A stretch of 64,000 nucleotides of DNA from Palsa-892 sp035556215 (GTDB taxonomy: Bacteria > Pseudomonadota > Alphaproteobacteria > Rhizobiales > Xanthobacteraceae). A program made the translations under genes and the position numbers. Below are positions 26,958 to 34,835 of the stretch, one piece after another. Positions within the stretch are counted from its first letter, which is position 1, and every line of letters starts with the position of its first letter. Under the pieces are notes generated by a model. It was given only the letters and a program-made list of their open reading frames with translations. It did no database searches and was not told where the DNA came from. Location of the stretch: assembly GCA_035556215.1 (NCBI GenBank), contig DATMFI010000020.1, positions 71,000 to 134,999 on the forward strand, written 5' to 3'.

Positions 26958-27431
26958 ATGCCCGCCAATATCGTCGAGCTCACCGAGCTTAATGTCTTGC
27001 TGCCGCAAGGCGCATGCCTGTTCGGCATCGATCTTGGCGACAAGACGATCGGGCTTGCTCTCTCCGACATCCGCCGCACCATCGCTTCGCCCTTCGAAAC
27101 CCTGAAGCGCACCAAATTCCGCGCCGACGCCGAGCGGCTGCTGGAGCTGGCAAAGCGGCATAACGTCGGCGGCCTCGTTATCGGCCTTCCGCGCAATATG
27201 GACGGATCGGAAGGCCCACGCGCGCAATCGACGCGCGCCTTCGTCCGCAATCTCTCGCCGATGACCGATCTTGTGATTGCCTTCTGGGACGAGCGCCTCT
27301 CGACCGCCGCGGTTACCCGCACGCTTCTTGAAGCGAATGCTTCGCGAGCGCGCCGGAAGGAGCTGGTGGACAAAATGGCCGCGGCCTACATCCTGCAAGG
27401 CGCGCTCGACCGCATGGCCAATGCATCATGA
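26958..27431 (+). CDS. ruvX: Putative pre-16S rRNA nuclease / Holliday junction resolvase-like RuvX (YqgF)
   Basis: 157 residues. The RNase H-like fold is clear: LFGIDLGDKTIGLALSD (first catalytic Asp), VGGLVIGLPRNMDGSEGPRA, WDERLSTAAVTRTL (Glu) and KELVDKMAAAYILQGAL (Asp). YqgF proteins are needed for 16S rRNA 5'-end maturation in E. coli. Starts 6 bp after the cotransporter gene, so probably one transcript. Confidence 0.94.
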   Translation: MPANIVELTELNVLLPQGACLFGIDLGDKTIGLALSDIRRTIASPFETLKRTKFRADAERLLELAKRHNVGGLVIGLPRNMDGSEGPRAQSTRAFVRNLSPMTDLVIAFWDERLSTAAVTRTLLEANASRARRKELVDKMAAAYILQGALDRMANAS

Positions 27432-27453
27432 GTGTTGTCGCCGACGCATTTCC

Positions 27454-29103
27454 TCAGGCACGCGCGAAGCTTCGCCTCATGAGATCAAGAGCAAGATCGT
27501 CAGGCAGCGCATCGCCGTAATTGCGCCCCGCAATGCCGCCGAGCCGATGCGTCGCATAAGCTTCCGCAACAGCCGGTGCGTAAGCCGCAAGCGCAGCAGC
27601 CGAAGCAAGCTGGGCGAGCGCCTCCACGGCACGGCGCGCATGCGCTTCACGATTTCCCGACGACAGCGATTTCTGAATCTGCTCGATTGCCGCTCGCGCA
27701 TTCGGCAAGCCGTTCGCTTCCCGTGCGAGCTTCGTGATAAGGCGCTGTGCCGCCTCCGGTTCGCGCGCGCCGCCACGCAGGAAATCGAGCGCCATGATGT
27801 TGCCTGAGCCCTCCCAGATCGCATTGAGCGGCGCTTCGCGGTAGAGCCGGGCCATCGGGTTCTCTTCGACGTAGCCGTTGCCGCCGAGGCATTCGAGACA
27901 TTCGTACACGAACGCCGGCACCATTTTGCATACATAAAGTTTCGCGACTGGCGTCATCAGCCGCGCATAAACAATTTCGTCTTCGTCGTCCGGCCGGTCG
28001 AATGCTTGTGCGAGCCGCAAGCCGAGCGCAAGCGCCGCTTCGCGCTCAAGACAAAGATCCGCGACTACCGCGCGCATCAGCGGCTGATCGACGAGCTTTT
28101 TCTGAAACGCCGTGCGGAAACGAATATGATGGATCGCCTGCATCAAGGCTGAGCGCAGAATGCCGAGCGCCCCGATCACGCAATCGAGCCTCGTCAACGC
28201 CACCATGCGGATGATCGTCTTGATACCCTCGCCTTCGGGCCCGCAACGCTGCGCGTAGGCATTTTGAAACTCCACTTCGCTCGACGCGTTCGAGCGGTTG
28301 CCGAGCTTGTCCTTCAGCCGCTTGAAGTCGAGTGCATTCATCGCACCGTCAGGCGTCACGCGCGGCATCAAAAAGCATGTAAGTCCGCCCGGCGCCTGCG
28401 CGAGCACCAAAAATGCATCCGACATCGGCGCCGACATGAACCATTTGTGCCCGGTAATGCGATAGGCGTTGCCATCGGGCTCGGCGCGTGTCGTATTGGC
28501 ACGCACGTCGCTGCCGCCCTGCTTCTCGGTCATGCCCATACCGAGTGTGACGCTCATTTTCAGCGACGGCAGCTGGAACGAAGGGTCGTAATCGCACGAG
28601 CGGATCTTCGGCAGCCAGTCACGCAGCAGCGCAGGCTCGGCGAGCAATGCACCAACTGCCGCATGAGTCATGACGATCGGGCACTGGTGGCCCTGCTCCA
28701 CCTCGGCCGACATCATCTGCCTTGCCGCTCGTGCGACAAAGGCGCCCGGCTTGGCGAGCCTCGCATCTCGTCCCCACGTCGAACAATGAATGCCCGCCGC
28801 CATGCTCTCGCGCATGAGCGCGTGATAAGCCGGATGGAACTCGACACGGTCGACGCGATAGCCGTGCGGATCATAGCTGCGAAGTTTCGGCGGGTTCTCA
28901 TTCGCAAGCCGCCCAAACTCCGCCATTTCGGCGCTACCCCAGCGCTCCCCGAAGGCCGCGAGCGAAGCTATCTCCTCCGCATCCGATGTTCCGAAGGCCG
29001 CAACCGCCGCCTGCAGCGCGAGGTCGTCGTTCCACAGATCGACATCGCCGAGCGGCGGTACCTGATTGAAGACTTCATGGGTGACGAAGGCTGAACCCGC
29101 CAT
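27454..29103 (-). CDS. Acyl-CoA dehydrogenase family protein, AidB-like
   Basis: 549 residues from ATG (MAGSAFVTHEVFNQVPPLGD) with AGAGAGGCAGGGAA upstream. The N-terminal region matches the AidB subgroup of the acyl-CoA dehydrogenase superfamily, with MTEKQGGSDVRANTTRAE and GHKWFMSAPMSDAFL. The FAD/substrate region is NPMARLYREAPLNAIWEGSGN, containing the ENP-x-x-RLYREAPLNAIWEGSG motif of AidB and isovaleryl-CoA-like enzymes. E. coli AidB is a DNA-binding alkylation-response protein; the same role here is only possible. Convergent with ruvX. Confidence 0.87.
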   Translation of the reverse strand: MAGSAFVTHEVFNQVPPLGDVDLWNDDLALQAAVAAFGTSDAEEIASLAAFGERWGSAEMAEFGRLANENPPKLRSYDPHGYRVDRVEFHPAYHALMRESMAAGIHCSTWGRDARLAKPGAFVARAARQMMSAEVEQGHQCPIVMTHAAVGALLAEPALLRDWLPKIRSCDYDPSFQLPSLKMSVTLGMGMTEKQGGSDVRANTTRAEPDGNAYRITGHKWFMSAPMSDAFLVLAQAPGGLTCFLMPRVTPDGAMNALDFKRLKDKLGNRSNASSEVEFQNAYAQRCGPEGEGIKTIIRMVALTRLDCVIGALGILRSALMQAIHHIRFRTAFQKKLVDQPLMRAVVADLCLEREAALALGLRLAQAFDRPDDEDEIVYARLMTPVAKLYVCKMVPAFVYECLECLGGNGYVEENPMARLYREAPLNAIWEGSGNIMALDFLRGGAREPEAAQRLITKLAREANGLPNARAAIEQIQKSLSSGNREAHARRAVEALAQLASAAALAAYAPAVAEAYATHRLGGIAGRNYGDALPDDLALDLMRRSFARA

Positions 29104-29230
29104 ATTCCCTGCCTCTCTCGGAAGTGGGGATAGCTCCCGGCAATTTACCATGCATTCCGACGTTGCGCTTGCGGAGGTCGGCAAGCAGGTTTAAGCAACT
29201 GTTTTCAGAATGAACGCGTATCCGAGCAAC

Positions 29231-29244
29231 GCCCGCATGCGGGC
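29231..29244. promoter_or_regulatory. Perfect palindrome in the pyrB leader
   Basis: GCCCGCATGCGGGC lies 21 bp before the pyrB start codon. It may be an operator or a leader hairpin close to the ribosome site. No known motif recognised. Confidence 0.35.
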
Positions 29245-29265
29245 GACCCCGATAAGGGCCGTACA

Positions 29266-30678
29266 ATGACGGCCAAAACACAACCCGTTCTCCGCCACGT
29301 TGTTTCGATCAACGATCTCACGAACAAGGAGATCGAGACGGTTTTCGATGTGGCGCAGGCCTATCTCGACGAACTTCCCGATCCGCGTCTCTCCTATCGC
29401 ATCGGCCGAAGCACCGACGTCGCCTCGAAATCCATTCTCGCGACACTGTTCTACGAGCCGAGCACACGTACGCGCCTTTCCTTCGAAAGCGCGATGCTGC
29501 GCCTCGGCGGCGACGTCATTACAAGTGCCGATCCCGCGACGAGTTCCGCCGCCAAGGGCGAAAGTCTGGCCGACTCTGTCCGCGTCGTCTCGAATTACGC
29601 GGACGTCATCGTCATTCGCCATCCGCGCGACGGCGCGGCGCGGCTCGCCGCCGAATATGCCTCGATCCCGGTCATCAACGGCGGCGACGGCGCGCATGAG
29701 CATCCGACACAGACGCTCTGTGATCTCTTCACGCTCAAGCGCAAGCATAAGCAGCTCAAGAATCTCAAGGTCGCGATCTCCGGCGATCTGCGCGGCAGCC
29801 GCACCATTCACTCGTTCGTCTATGCACTCGCCCGCTTCGGCGCGATCATCGACCCGATGGCGGCGCCCGGCATGGAGCTGCCGGCGCATGTTCATCGCCG
29901 TTTGAAAGAAGAATACCGCTGCGAGCTCGTCTCCGCGACCGATGAGAGCGGCACGGTGGACGCGATGTACGTGACGCCCGACGAGCCGCACCAGCAGTCG
30001 CTGTTCTCCGGCACCGAGGTCGATCACAGCGTCATCATGCGCAAGAAGATCGACGCGGTGTATGTCACGCGCTTCCAGAAGGAGCGCTGGGCCAACAAGG
30101 ATCAGGAATATCCGCGCATCGATGCGAAATTCCTGAAAGACTCAAAATATTCGCACGCCAGCGTCATGCATCCGCTGCCGCGCGTCAACGAACTCGATGC
30201 CGCCTTCGATAGCGACAGCCGCGCGATGTATTTCCAGCAAGCCGCTTACGGCGTGCCGATCCGCATGGCGCTGATCTCTCTCCTTCTGTCGCTGCGCAAG
30301 GATCACAACCTGCAAAAATTCGAAAATGGCTTCGATGGACCGAAGGACGCGCATTACAGCCACCCGCTCACCTTCGGTATCCGTTGCGCCAACAAGAACT
30401 GCATCTCCCACGAGCCGATGGAAGCGCAATACGTCGCCAACAAATTCCACGTCATCAAAAACGGCGCGACTCGCCTGCGCTGTTTCTATTGCGAAAACGA
30501 CATCGAGCATTTCGTCGTCGGCCACCGCAAACAGATGTGGTTCGTCCCCGACACTTCGCTGCTCTCTCGCCCGGGCGAACCCGGCTTCAAGGACCTTGTG
30601 GCCTTCGCCGCGCCTGAGGATGCAGTCGCGGCGGGTTTCCACCCCAAACAAACATCGCCCAAACGCGCAAGCTCCTGA
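29266..30678 (+). CDS. pyrB: Aspartate carbamoyltransferase fused to a PyrI-type zinc domain
   Basis: 470 residues, against ~310 for an ordinary PyrB. Residues ~1-345 are the carbamoyltransferase: FYEPSTRTRLSFES (carbamoyl-phosphate loop, residues 62-75), INGGDGAHEHPTQTLCDLFT (HPTQ), SGDLRGSRTIHSF, and the late MHPLPRVNEL. After a short linker, Cys374, Cys379, Cys406 and Cys409 form a C-x4-C...C-x2-C cluster (CANKNCISHEP, LRCFYCENDIEHF) closely matching the zinc domain of the regulatory chain PyrI (CPNSNCISH and CKYCEKEF in E. coli). The nucleotide-binding domain of PyrI is absent. Catalyses the first committed step of pyrimidine synthesis. No pyrC follows. Confidence 0.9.
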   Translation: MTAKTQPVLRHVVSINDLTNKEIETVFDVAQAYLDELPDPRLSYRIGRSTDVASKSILATLFYEPSTRTRLSFESAMLRLGGDVITSADPATSSAAKGESLADSVRVVSNYADVIVIRHPRDGAARLAAEYASIPVINGGDGAHEHPTQTLCDLFTLKRKHKQLKNLKVAISGDLRGSRTIHSFVYALARFGAIIDPMAAPGMELPAHVHRRLKEEYRCELVSATDESGTVDAMYVTPDEPHQQSLFSGTEVDHSVIMRKKIDAVYVTRFQKERWANKDQEYPRIDAKFLKDSKYSHASVMHPLPRVNELDAAFDSDSRAMYFQQAAYGVPIRMALISLLLSLRKDHNLQKFENGFDGPKDAHYSHPLTFGIRCANKNCISHEPMEAQYVANKFHVIKNGATRLRCFYCENDIEHFVVGHRKQMWFVPDTSLLSRPGEPGFKDLVAFAAPEDAVAAGFHPKQTSPKRASS

Positions 30679-30744
30679 GCCCTCCGGAAGCGTTGAACTG
30701 AGCGCTTGCCGGTTCTACGTTAGTTACGGGAGGGCTGGCGCTGC

Positions 30745-31356
30745 ATGGAAATCACCGCTCAACAGGACATTCTTGCGTTTGCGCTCGGCTATCTTTTCGG
30801 CTCGATCCCTTTTGGTCTGATACTGACCCGGCTCGCGGGCCTTGGCGACGTGCGAACGATCGGCTCGGGCAATATCGGCGCGACCAACGTGCTGCGTACC
30901 GGCAACAAGCGGCTTGCTGCCGGCACATTACTTGGCGACCTTTTGAAAGGCACTGCGGCCGTGCTCCTTGCCCGTTACTGGTTCGACGGCAGTGCCGCGC
31001 CGATCGCGGGATTGGCCGCCGGGCTAGGCGCGTTTCTCGGCCATCTGTTTCCGGTCTGGCTCGGCTTCAAGGGCGGCAAAGGTGTCGCGACTTTCATCGG
31101 CGTTCTGCTTGCGATCGATTGGCGCGCATGCCTTGCCTTTGGCCTTGTCTGGCTCGGAATCGCGGCGGCGACGCGCTATTCGTCGCTTTCCGCACTTGTG
31201 GCCTCGCTCGCCGCGCCCATCGTGTTGTTTGTGCTGGGGCAAGCTGAAGCATCCGTCCTCTTCGCCGTGCTGACGGCACTCGTCTGGATCAAACATCGCG
31301 CCAACATCGCGCGCTTGATCGCCGGCACCGAGCCAAGAATTGGCGCTCGCAAATGA
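30745..31356 (+). CDS. plsY: Glycerol-3-phosphate acyltransferase PlsY
   Basis: 203 residues with five helices. The three family motifs are present: GSIPFGLILTRLAG, the first conserved loop GSGNIGATNVLRTGNK, and the second GHLFPVWLGFKGGKGVATF. It transfers acyl from acyl-phosphate to glycerol-3-phosphate in phospholipid synthesis at the inner membrane. A GGGAGGG site lies upstream. It ends at the left edge of the integrated element; the last residues PRIGARK look native. Confidence 0.95.
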   Translation: MEITAQQDILAFALGYLFGSIPFGLILTRLAGLGDVRTIGSGNIGATNVLRTGNKRLAAGTLLGDLLKGTAAVLLARYWFDGSAAPIAGLAAGLGAFLGHLFPVWLGFKGGKGVATFIGVLLAIDWRACLAFGLVWLGIAAATRYSSLSALVASLAAPIVLFVLGQAEASVLFAVLTALVWIKHRANIARLIAGTEPRIGARK

Positions 31357-31391
31357 GCTGATTTTGACGAATTTGACCCAGGAACTGATTT

Positions 31392-31574
31392 ATGCAGCAA
31401 CCGAATACAAACGGCACCTTGATCTCCAACGATTACTTGGCGACACAGAAAAAGCTCCACGAAAACCCGGAATACGGTTGCGTTTCTGAAATCAATTCCA
31501 TGTTGACTAACCCTCATGGCTTCTGGGTGCCGACAAGACCCCGCAAACTGGAGACAGTTTGCGCTGAGAAATAA
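31392..31574 (+). CDS. Short protein, possibly the N-terminal remnant of a methyltransferase
   Basis: 60 residues. The N-terminal half (ISNDYLATQKKLHENPEYG) resembles the start of phage-borne class I SAM methyltransferases, in which a helix of this kind precedes the DYG-x-G motif. Here the similarity ends after ~30 residues and no SAM-binding motif follows. A decayed gene at the element's left end is the best reading; the likeness is from memory of the family and is uncertain. Confidence 0.4.
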   Translation: MQQPNTNGTLISNDYLATQKKLHENPEYGCVSEINSMLTNPHGFWVPTRPRKLETVCAEK

Positions 31575-31666
31575 TCATGGGTGACTTGTTCCAGCCACAC
31601 CATCGTCGAATAAGCGGCAGTTTCAATCCGGTTCGACTTTCTGACGAATAGCAGAACTAGCTAGTT

Positions 31667-31691
31667 GAAACATAGGTTTTGCTTATGTTTC
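31667..31691. promoter_or_regulatory. Inverted repeat, candidate phage operator
   Basis: GAAACATA (31667-31674) and TATGTTTC (31684-31691) are exact inverses, and CATAGG/CCTATG nests across the same site. It lies between the converging genes at 31392 and 31750. It could be a repressor site, but no repressor gene is recognised in the element. Confidence 0.35.
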
Positions 31692-31749
31692 CTATGCTTC
31701 GGAACTCAGAACAAAAGTTTTGGCAACGTCTCTGGCAACAAGAGACGAA

Positions 31750-32148
31750 TTACGCCGCCGCTTTGAATTTATCCCAGATCCTTTTCTGCTTCCTGTTCTC
31801 TCCCGGCACGCCCTGCTGGGCCGCTGGAACAAGATCGAGCAGCAGCGAACAAACGAGCTTGGAGTCCACTTCACCGGCGGGCGTTATTTCACACAGAACT
31901 TTGCACTGATACAGCGCGAGCCACGCTTTAATGCGCACCCCCAGAGGGGTTGTGGCCCTTAGCTTAATAGCCGCATCACAACAATCAAACGCGTCATTGC
32001 AGGCTACGCTCCAAGGGCCATCATCGGTGTGGTCATTCTTATACTGCACCTGCCGCTCAAGAGCGTCGGCAAACTTGCGGCCTAACTCGATCAGGTCTTC
32101 GTCGCCGTGCTGGAGAAATTCGGGTATGTTTTCAAGAGCCTTGGCCAT
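31750..32148 (-). CDS. Hypothetical protein
   Basis: 132 residues from ATG (MAKALENIPEF), chosen because GGAGGT lies 7 nt upstream. The predicted structure is mostly helical: DLIELGRKFADALERQVQY, then WSVACNDAFDCCDAAIKL, and a basic end ENRKQKRIWDKFKAAA. No membrane segment or signal peptide. No family recognised. Confidence 0.6.
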   Translation of the reverse strand: MAKALENIPEFLQHGDEDLIELGRKFADALERQVQYKNDHTDDGPWSVACNDAFDCCDAAIKLRATTPLGVRIKAWLALYQCKVLCEITPAGEVDSKLVCSLLLDLVPAAQQGVPGENRKQKRIWDKFKAAA

Positions 32149-32259
32149 ATGGACCTCCATTGGCTTGGGTTAGGCCCGTTGTTGGCGCTACACCGCCTAA
32201 ACGGGCCGCTTGCTATCACAAGCTTGAATTAGGATACTCCTATTTTGGAAAAGCGCAAC

Positions 32260-32457
32260 ATGAAATCGGATAAACCAAAACACGGGGGAAGGCGTAAGGG
32301 AGCTGGCCGACCGGCTACGGGCCGCGACCCTATGCGCGGTATCCGTATGCCGCCTTCTATGTACGATGCGATTTTGAAATGGGCCAAAAGGCAGCCCGAT
32401 CATCCGACTTTCGCGGAGGCGGTTAGGCGTATAATCTCAAAGGCGTTGGGACTGTAA
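32260..32457 (+). CDS. Small basic protein, possibly ribbon-helix-helix-like
   Basis: 65 residues from ATG. The basic Gly-rich N-terminus GGRRKGAGRPATGRDP is a common feature of phage and plasmid small DNA-binding or RHH-like proteins. Then follows IRMPPSMYDAILKWAKRQPD and FAEAVRRIISKALGL, which fits a short strand followed by two helices. An upstream TTG start would add five residues. DNA binding is inference only. Confidence 0.55.
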   Translation: MKSDKPKHGGRRKGAGRPATGRDPMRGIRMPPSMYDAILKWAKRQPDHPTFAEAVRRIISKALGL

Positions 32458-32537
32458 TAGAATTGCGCACACAAAGTCCGCGATCATCTTGCTGCAATTC
32501 GCAGATAATACGAACCGGAAAAGATATAGGTGCCGTT

Positions 32538-32714
32538 ATGCGCAACCAGTGGGAATATTACATCGCACGGGCAAGAATAAACAATTTAGATTGGTTCGGC
32601 GACGAGTTAAAAAGGCTTGGCTCGATGGGCTGGGAGTTGGTGCAGGTTTTGCCGGCCGAAAATGAGGATCATCTCCCCATTGCAATTTTTAAGCGCTCCA
32701 GAGCAATCGGATAA
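32538..32714 (+). CDS. DUF4177-like small protein
   Basis: 58 residues from ATG (MRNQWEYYIARARI). The pattern WEYYI...LDWFGDELKRLGSMGWELVQV...PIAIFKR fits the small DUF4177 fold, in which the G-x-x-GWELVxV segment is the hallmark. Function unknown. Codon use and GC are lower than the host's. Confidence 0.6.
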   Translation: MRNQWEYYIARARINNLDWFGDELKRLGSMGWELVQVLPAENEDHLPIAIFKRSRAIG

Positions 32715-32744
32715 TGCGTTTACCCGACTGAGATGCATTTTCTG

Positions 32745-32760
32745 TTTTTTTTGGGGGGGG
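32745..32760. repeat. T8G8 homopolymer double tract before the DUF6680 gene
   Basis: Eight T (32745-32752) run directly into eight G (32753-32760); the G run ends 6 nt before the next ATG, where a ribosome site would be. Such runs are prone to slippage. Confidence 0.9.
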
Positions 32761-32766
32761 TGAAAA

Positions 32767-33309
32767 ATGTCGTTTGAGTTATGGTTGATATTTTCGACGG
32801 TTGCTGGACCAGTAATTGCTGTTCAAACTCAGAAATGGATCGAGAGGGCCACCGAACGACAACAAACTCGTCGTCGCATATTTGAATCTCTTATGTCTAA
32901 TCGAGCTACCCGTCTCAATGATGAATTTATTCGGTCTCTCAATCTTATTGATTTAGTTTTTACTCGAAAAAAGGATCAACGAGTTACCCACGCATGGCGC
33001 GCATTATTCGGGGAACTTAATAACCCGATTGTAAATGCAGATGAAAATGACGCGCGTAGGAGTAATGACCGAATCGATGATCGCCTAGTACACCTACTAA
33101 AGGAGATGTCGCTAGTTGTGGGTCTATCTAACTTTTCTGACGAGCAAATTAGGCGGGGAATTTATTATCCGATGGGACGGGTAAACTTGGAGGGTACCCA
33201 GATGGCAGTCCTGCTTGGAGTGCGCGATTTACTGCAGGGACGAACCGCATTGCCAATGAAGGTAACCGAATTCCCGCCTTCTGGTGATGGCAACGAAGAA
33301 AAAAAATAA
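32767..33309 (+). CDS. DUF6680 family protein
   Basis: 180 residues. One N-terminal hydrophobic helix (FELWLIFSTVAGPVIAVQTQ) suggests a membrane anchor. It is followed by a helical cytosolic part with RRRIFESLMSNRATRLNDEF and HAWRALFGELNNPIVN, the pattern I associate with DUF6680. The C-terminal part has LKEMSLVVGLSNFSDEQI. Strongly AT-rich compared with the host. Function unknown; it could be element cargo. Confidence 0.65.
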   Translation: MSFELWLIFSTVAGPVIAVQTQKWIERATERQQTRRRIFESLMSNRATRLNDEFIRSLNLIDLVFTRKKDQRVTHAWRALFGELNNPIVNADENDARRSNDRIDDRLVHLLKEMSLVVGLSNFSDEQIRRGIYYPMGRVNLEGTQMAVLLGVRDLLQGRTALPMKVTEFPPSGDGNEEKK

Positions 33310-33439
33310 CAATTCCGGGGTCGTCCCGGTTGGAATTCGCCTCGTGTTTAGTCAGCGAAGCACTTTATGGAAGTTGAGGGCGGTAAGACCCAATATTCCT
33401 GAATTTATTCACAGAATTGGTTTTGACTTGGGGTGAAAA

Positions 33440-33712
33440 ATGATATTAGAACAAAACGAGAACTCAGTAAGTTATATCCTGCAACAAATGCGGAGCGCAG
33501 CCGTGCGCGACGATGACCGATTCATTGCCGATGTGATGGACGCCCTGCAGGATTTCCGCAGGGTGCGCGGGCACTCGACTCCGCTTGCGAGAGACGTTGC
33601 TTATTCCGGCGCGAATTTTATCCTGAAGCGATTGAAGTCTCGCGGCTGGCAGTTCTCCCCGCCCCTGATGCCGATGGTCGGTGGGCTGACAGGAGCGCGA
33701 AAGAAAGATTAA
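33440..33712 (+). CDS. Hypothetical protein
   Basis: 90 residues from ATG, behind TTGGGGTGAAAA. Mostly helical (MILEQNENSVSYILQQMRSA, DRFIADVMDALQDFRRVRG) with a basic end GLTGARKKD. No family recognised. It is part of the plus-strand row of small genes. Confidence 0.5.
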   Translation: MILEQNENSVSYILQQMRSAAVRDDDRFIADVMDALQDFRRVRGHSTPLARDVAYSGANFILKRLKSRGWQFSPPLMPMVGGLTGARKKD

Positions 33713-33747
33713 AACTCTGAACCAACCAATGTGAGAGCGGAACGCAA

Positions 33748-34038
33748 ATGTTCTCCTGGCTTACCAAACGCCGCGCCCTCATAGTCGCAGAAGCTGATGA
33801 GTTCATGGAAGCTTACGGAAACGAAGCTTATTGGAAAGCACGCGAGGAACAGCGGGAAGCCAGGAAAAACCGCGACTACATTCGCGAAAAATTTCTGGCA
33901 AAAGTCTGCCTTGAAATTGCTAAGCGCACCGAATTTGAGGTTGGGCTAGATACAGCCACTCGATATTTAGAAGAACCACAAGCATCGTATGATGCTGGGC
34001 CGGGTATCATCCGAAATCCGGGCACCACATTACATTAG
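33748..34038 (+). CDS. Hypothetical protein
   Basis: 96 residues. Highly charged and helical in the first 70 residues (EADEFMEAYGNEAYWKAREE, EARKNRDYIREKFLAKVCL); coiled-coil character. It follows the previous gene by 35 bp, with a GAGAGCGGAA segment before ATG. No family recognised. Confidence 0.5.
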   Translation: MFSWLTKRRALIVAEADEFMEAYGNEAYWKAREEQREARKNRDYIREKFLAKVCLEIAKRTEFEVGLDTATRYLEEPQASYDAGPGIIRNPGTTLH

Positions 34039-34062
34039 GTTTTCGGCAACTCGTTTTTGTTG

Positions 34063-34251
34063 TTAGCGGCGCTGTTTCTTCGCGGCCAGTTTCTTCGCGT
34101 ATGCGATGAGCGCTTTGCGATCAATAGGCGAGCGAATTTTCTGAAACGCCCGAATTAGCTGAAGCCCTTCACGCGCTTCTTTGTTAGCAGTTTTCTCTTC
34201 GCGACTAGGCTGCGCGACGACTTTCCGTTTCAACTGCACAATAATCGCCAT
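34063..34251 (-). CDS. Hypothetical small basic protein
   Basis: 62 residues, very rich in Lys and Arg and ending KKLAAKKQRR; the core is QLIRAFQKIRSPIDRKALIA. It converges with the gene at 33748 and has no obvious ribosome site upstream beyond GGGGATGGG. No family recognised. The 190 bp between it and the gene at 34443 are AT-rich and should hold divergent promoters. Confidence 0.45.
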   Translation of the reverse strand: MAIIVQLKRKVVAQPSREEKTANKEAREGLQLIRAFQKIRSPIDRKALIAYAKKLAAKKQRR

Positions 34252-34442
34252 CCCATCCCCCGGTGGTCAATTAATCAGATTTGTTTTTTTTGGATTTGAA
34301 TTGCGTCAAAAGTTATAGTGCAAAGATATTCTACTCGCGTGGTATTTCAAGCGGTTTCGCAGTGCGGTAATTGTAACGTTTCCAATTTTTTTTAATTTTC
34401 AGATAAGCTTTCATTGGTGCGATTCTACCATGGGGGAATATC

Positions 34443-34640
34443 ATGGCCTCACTGAACGAAATTAAGGACTTGCGTCAAAAGGCAATAGAGTTTGCTAATC
34501 GCTCAGATAAAGCTGGATATCCTACCCTAAAATATCTGTTCGAAATGGCCGCCAGTGAAGCTGACATTCAGATTATCAAAATTCACTACCGGGAGCGCAA
34601 GCAAAACCGGGGAGTCACGAAGCTAAGACGCATCAGCTGA
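34443..34640 (+). CDS. Hypothetical small protein
   Basis: 65 residues behind ATGGGGGAATATC, a good ribosome site. The pattern is LNEIKDLRQKAIEFANRSDK and YLFEMAASEADIQIIKIHYR, two helices. A terminator follows at 34677, so it is the last gene of the plus-strand row. No family recognised. Confidence 0.55.
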   Translation: MASLNEIKDLRQKAIEFANRSDKAGYPTLKYLFEMAASEADIQIIKIHYRERKQNRGVTKLRRIS

Positions 34641-34676
34641 TTGCGCGAGGTCGGTTAGTACGCCCAAACAATCTCA

Positions 34677-34715
34677 AGGGCCGCAGTCCGTCATCGGATA
34701 CTGCGGCTCTTTGCA
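34677..34715 (+). terminator. Probable rho-independent terminator
   Basis: The stem of 34680-34687 with 34700-34707 (GCCGCAGT/ACTGCGGC) is exact and extends by three further pairs, including one G-U. A 12-nt loop. TCTTTGCATTATTT follows on the plus strand. Confidence 0.7.
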
Positions 34716-34835
34716 TTATTTAATTCGTATTATTGAGGTTCGTCGTGAGAATTGTTCATAGCCACTCACTCCACGTTACTTGAGCAACGCATTGCGCGTT
34801 ATTTAGAACTGGCAATAGAAAGCTAAAATGCGGAA

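Noticed and set aside
29244..30678. Class II ATCase with inactive PyrC partner
   Set aside because: No PyrC-like gene follows; the zinc-domain fusion points to a different assembly.
31344..31351. CGCTCGCA as the att core
   Set aside because: 8 bp could match by chance, and joining the borders there would fuse plsY and dprA without a stop codon.
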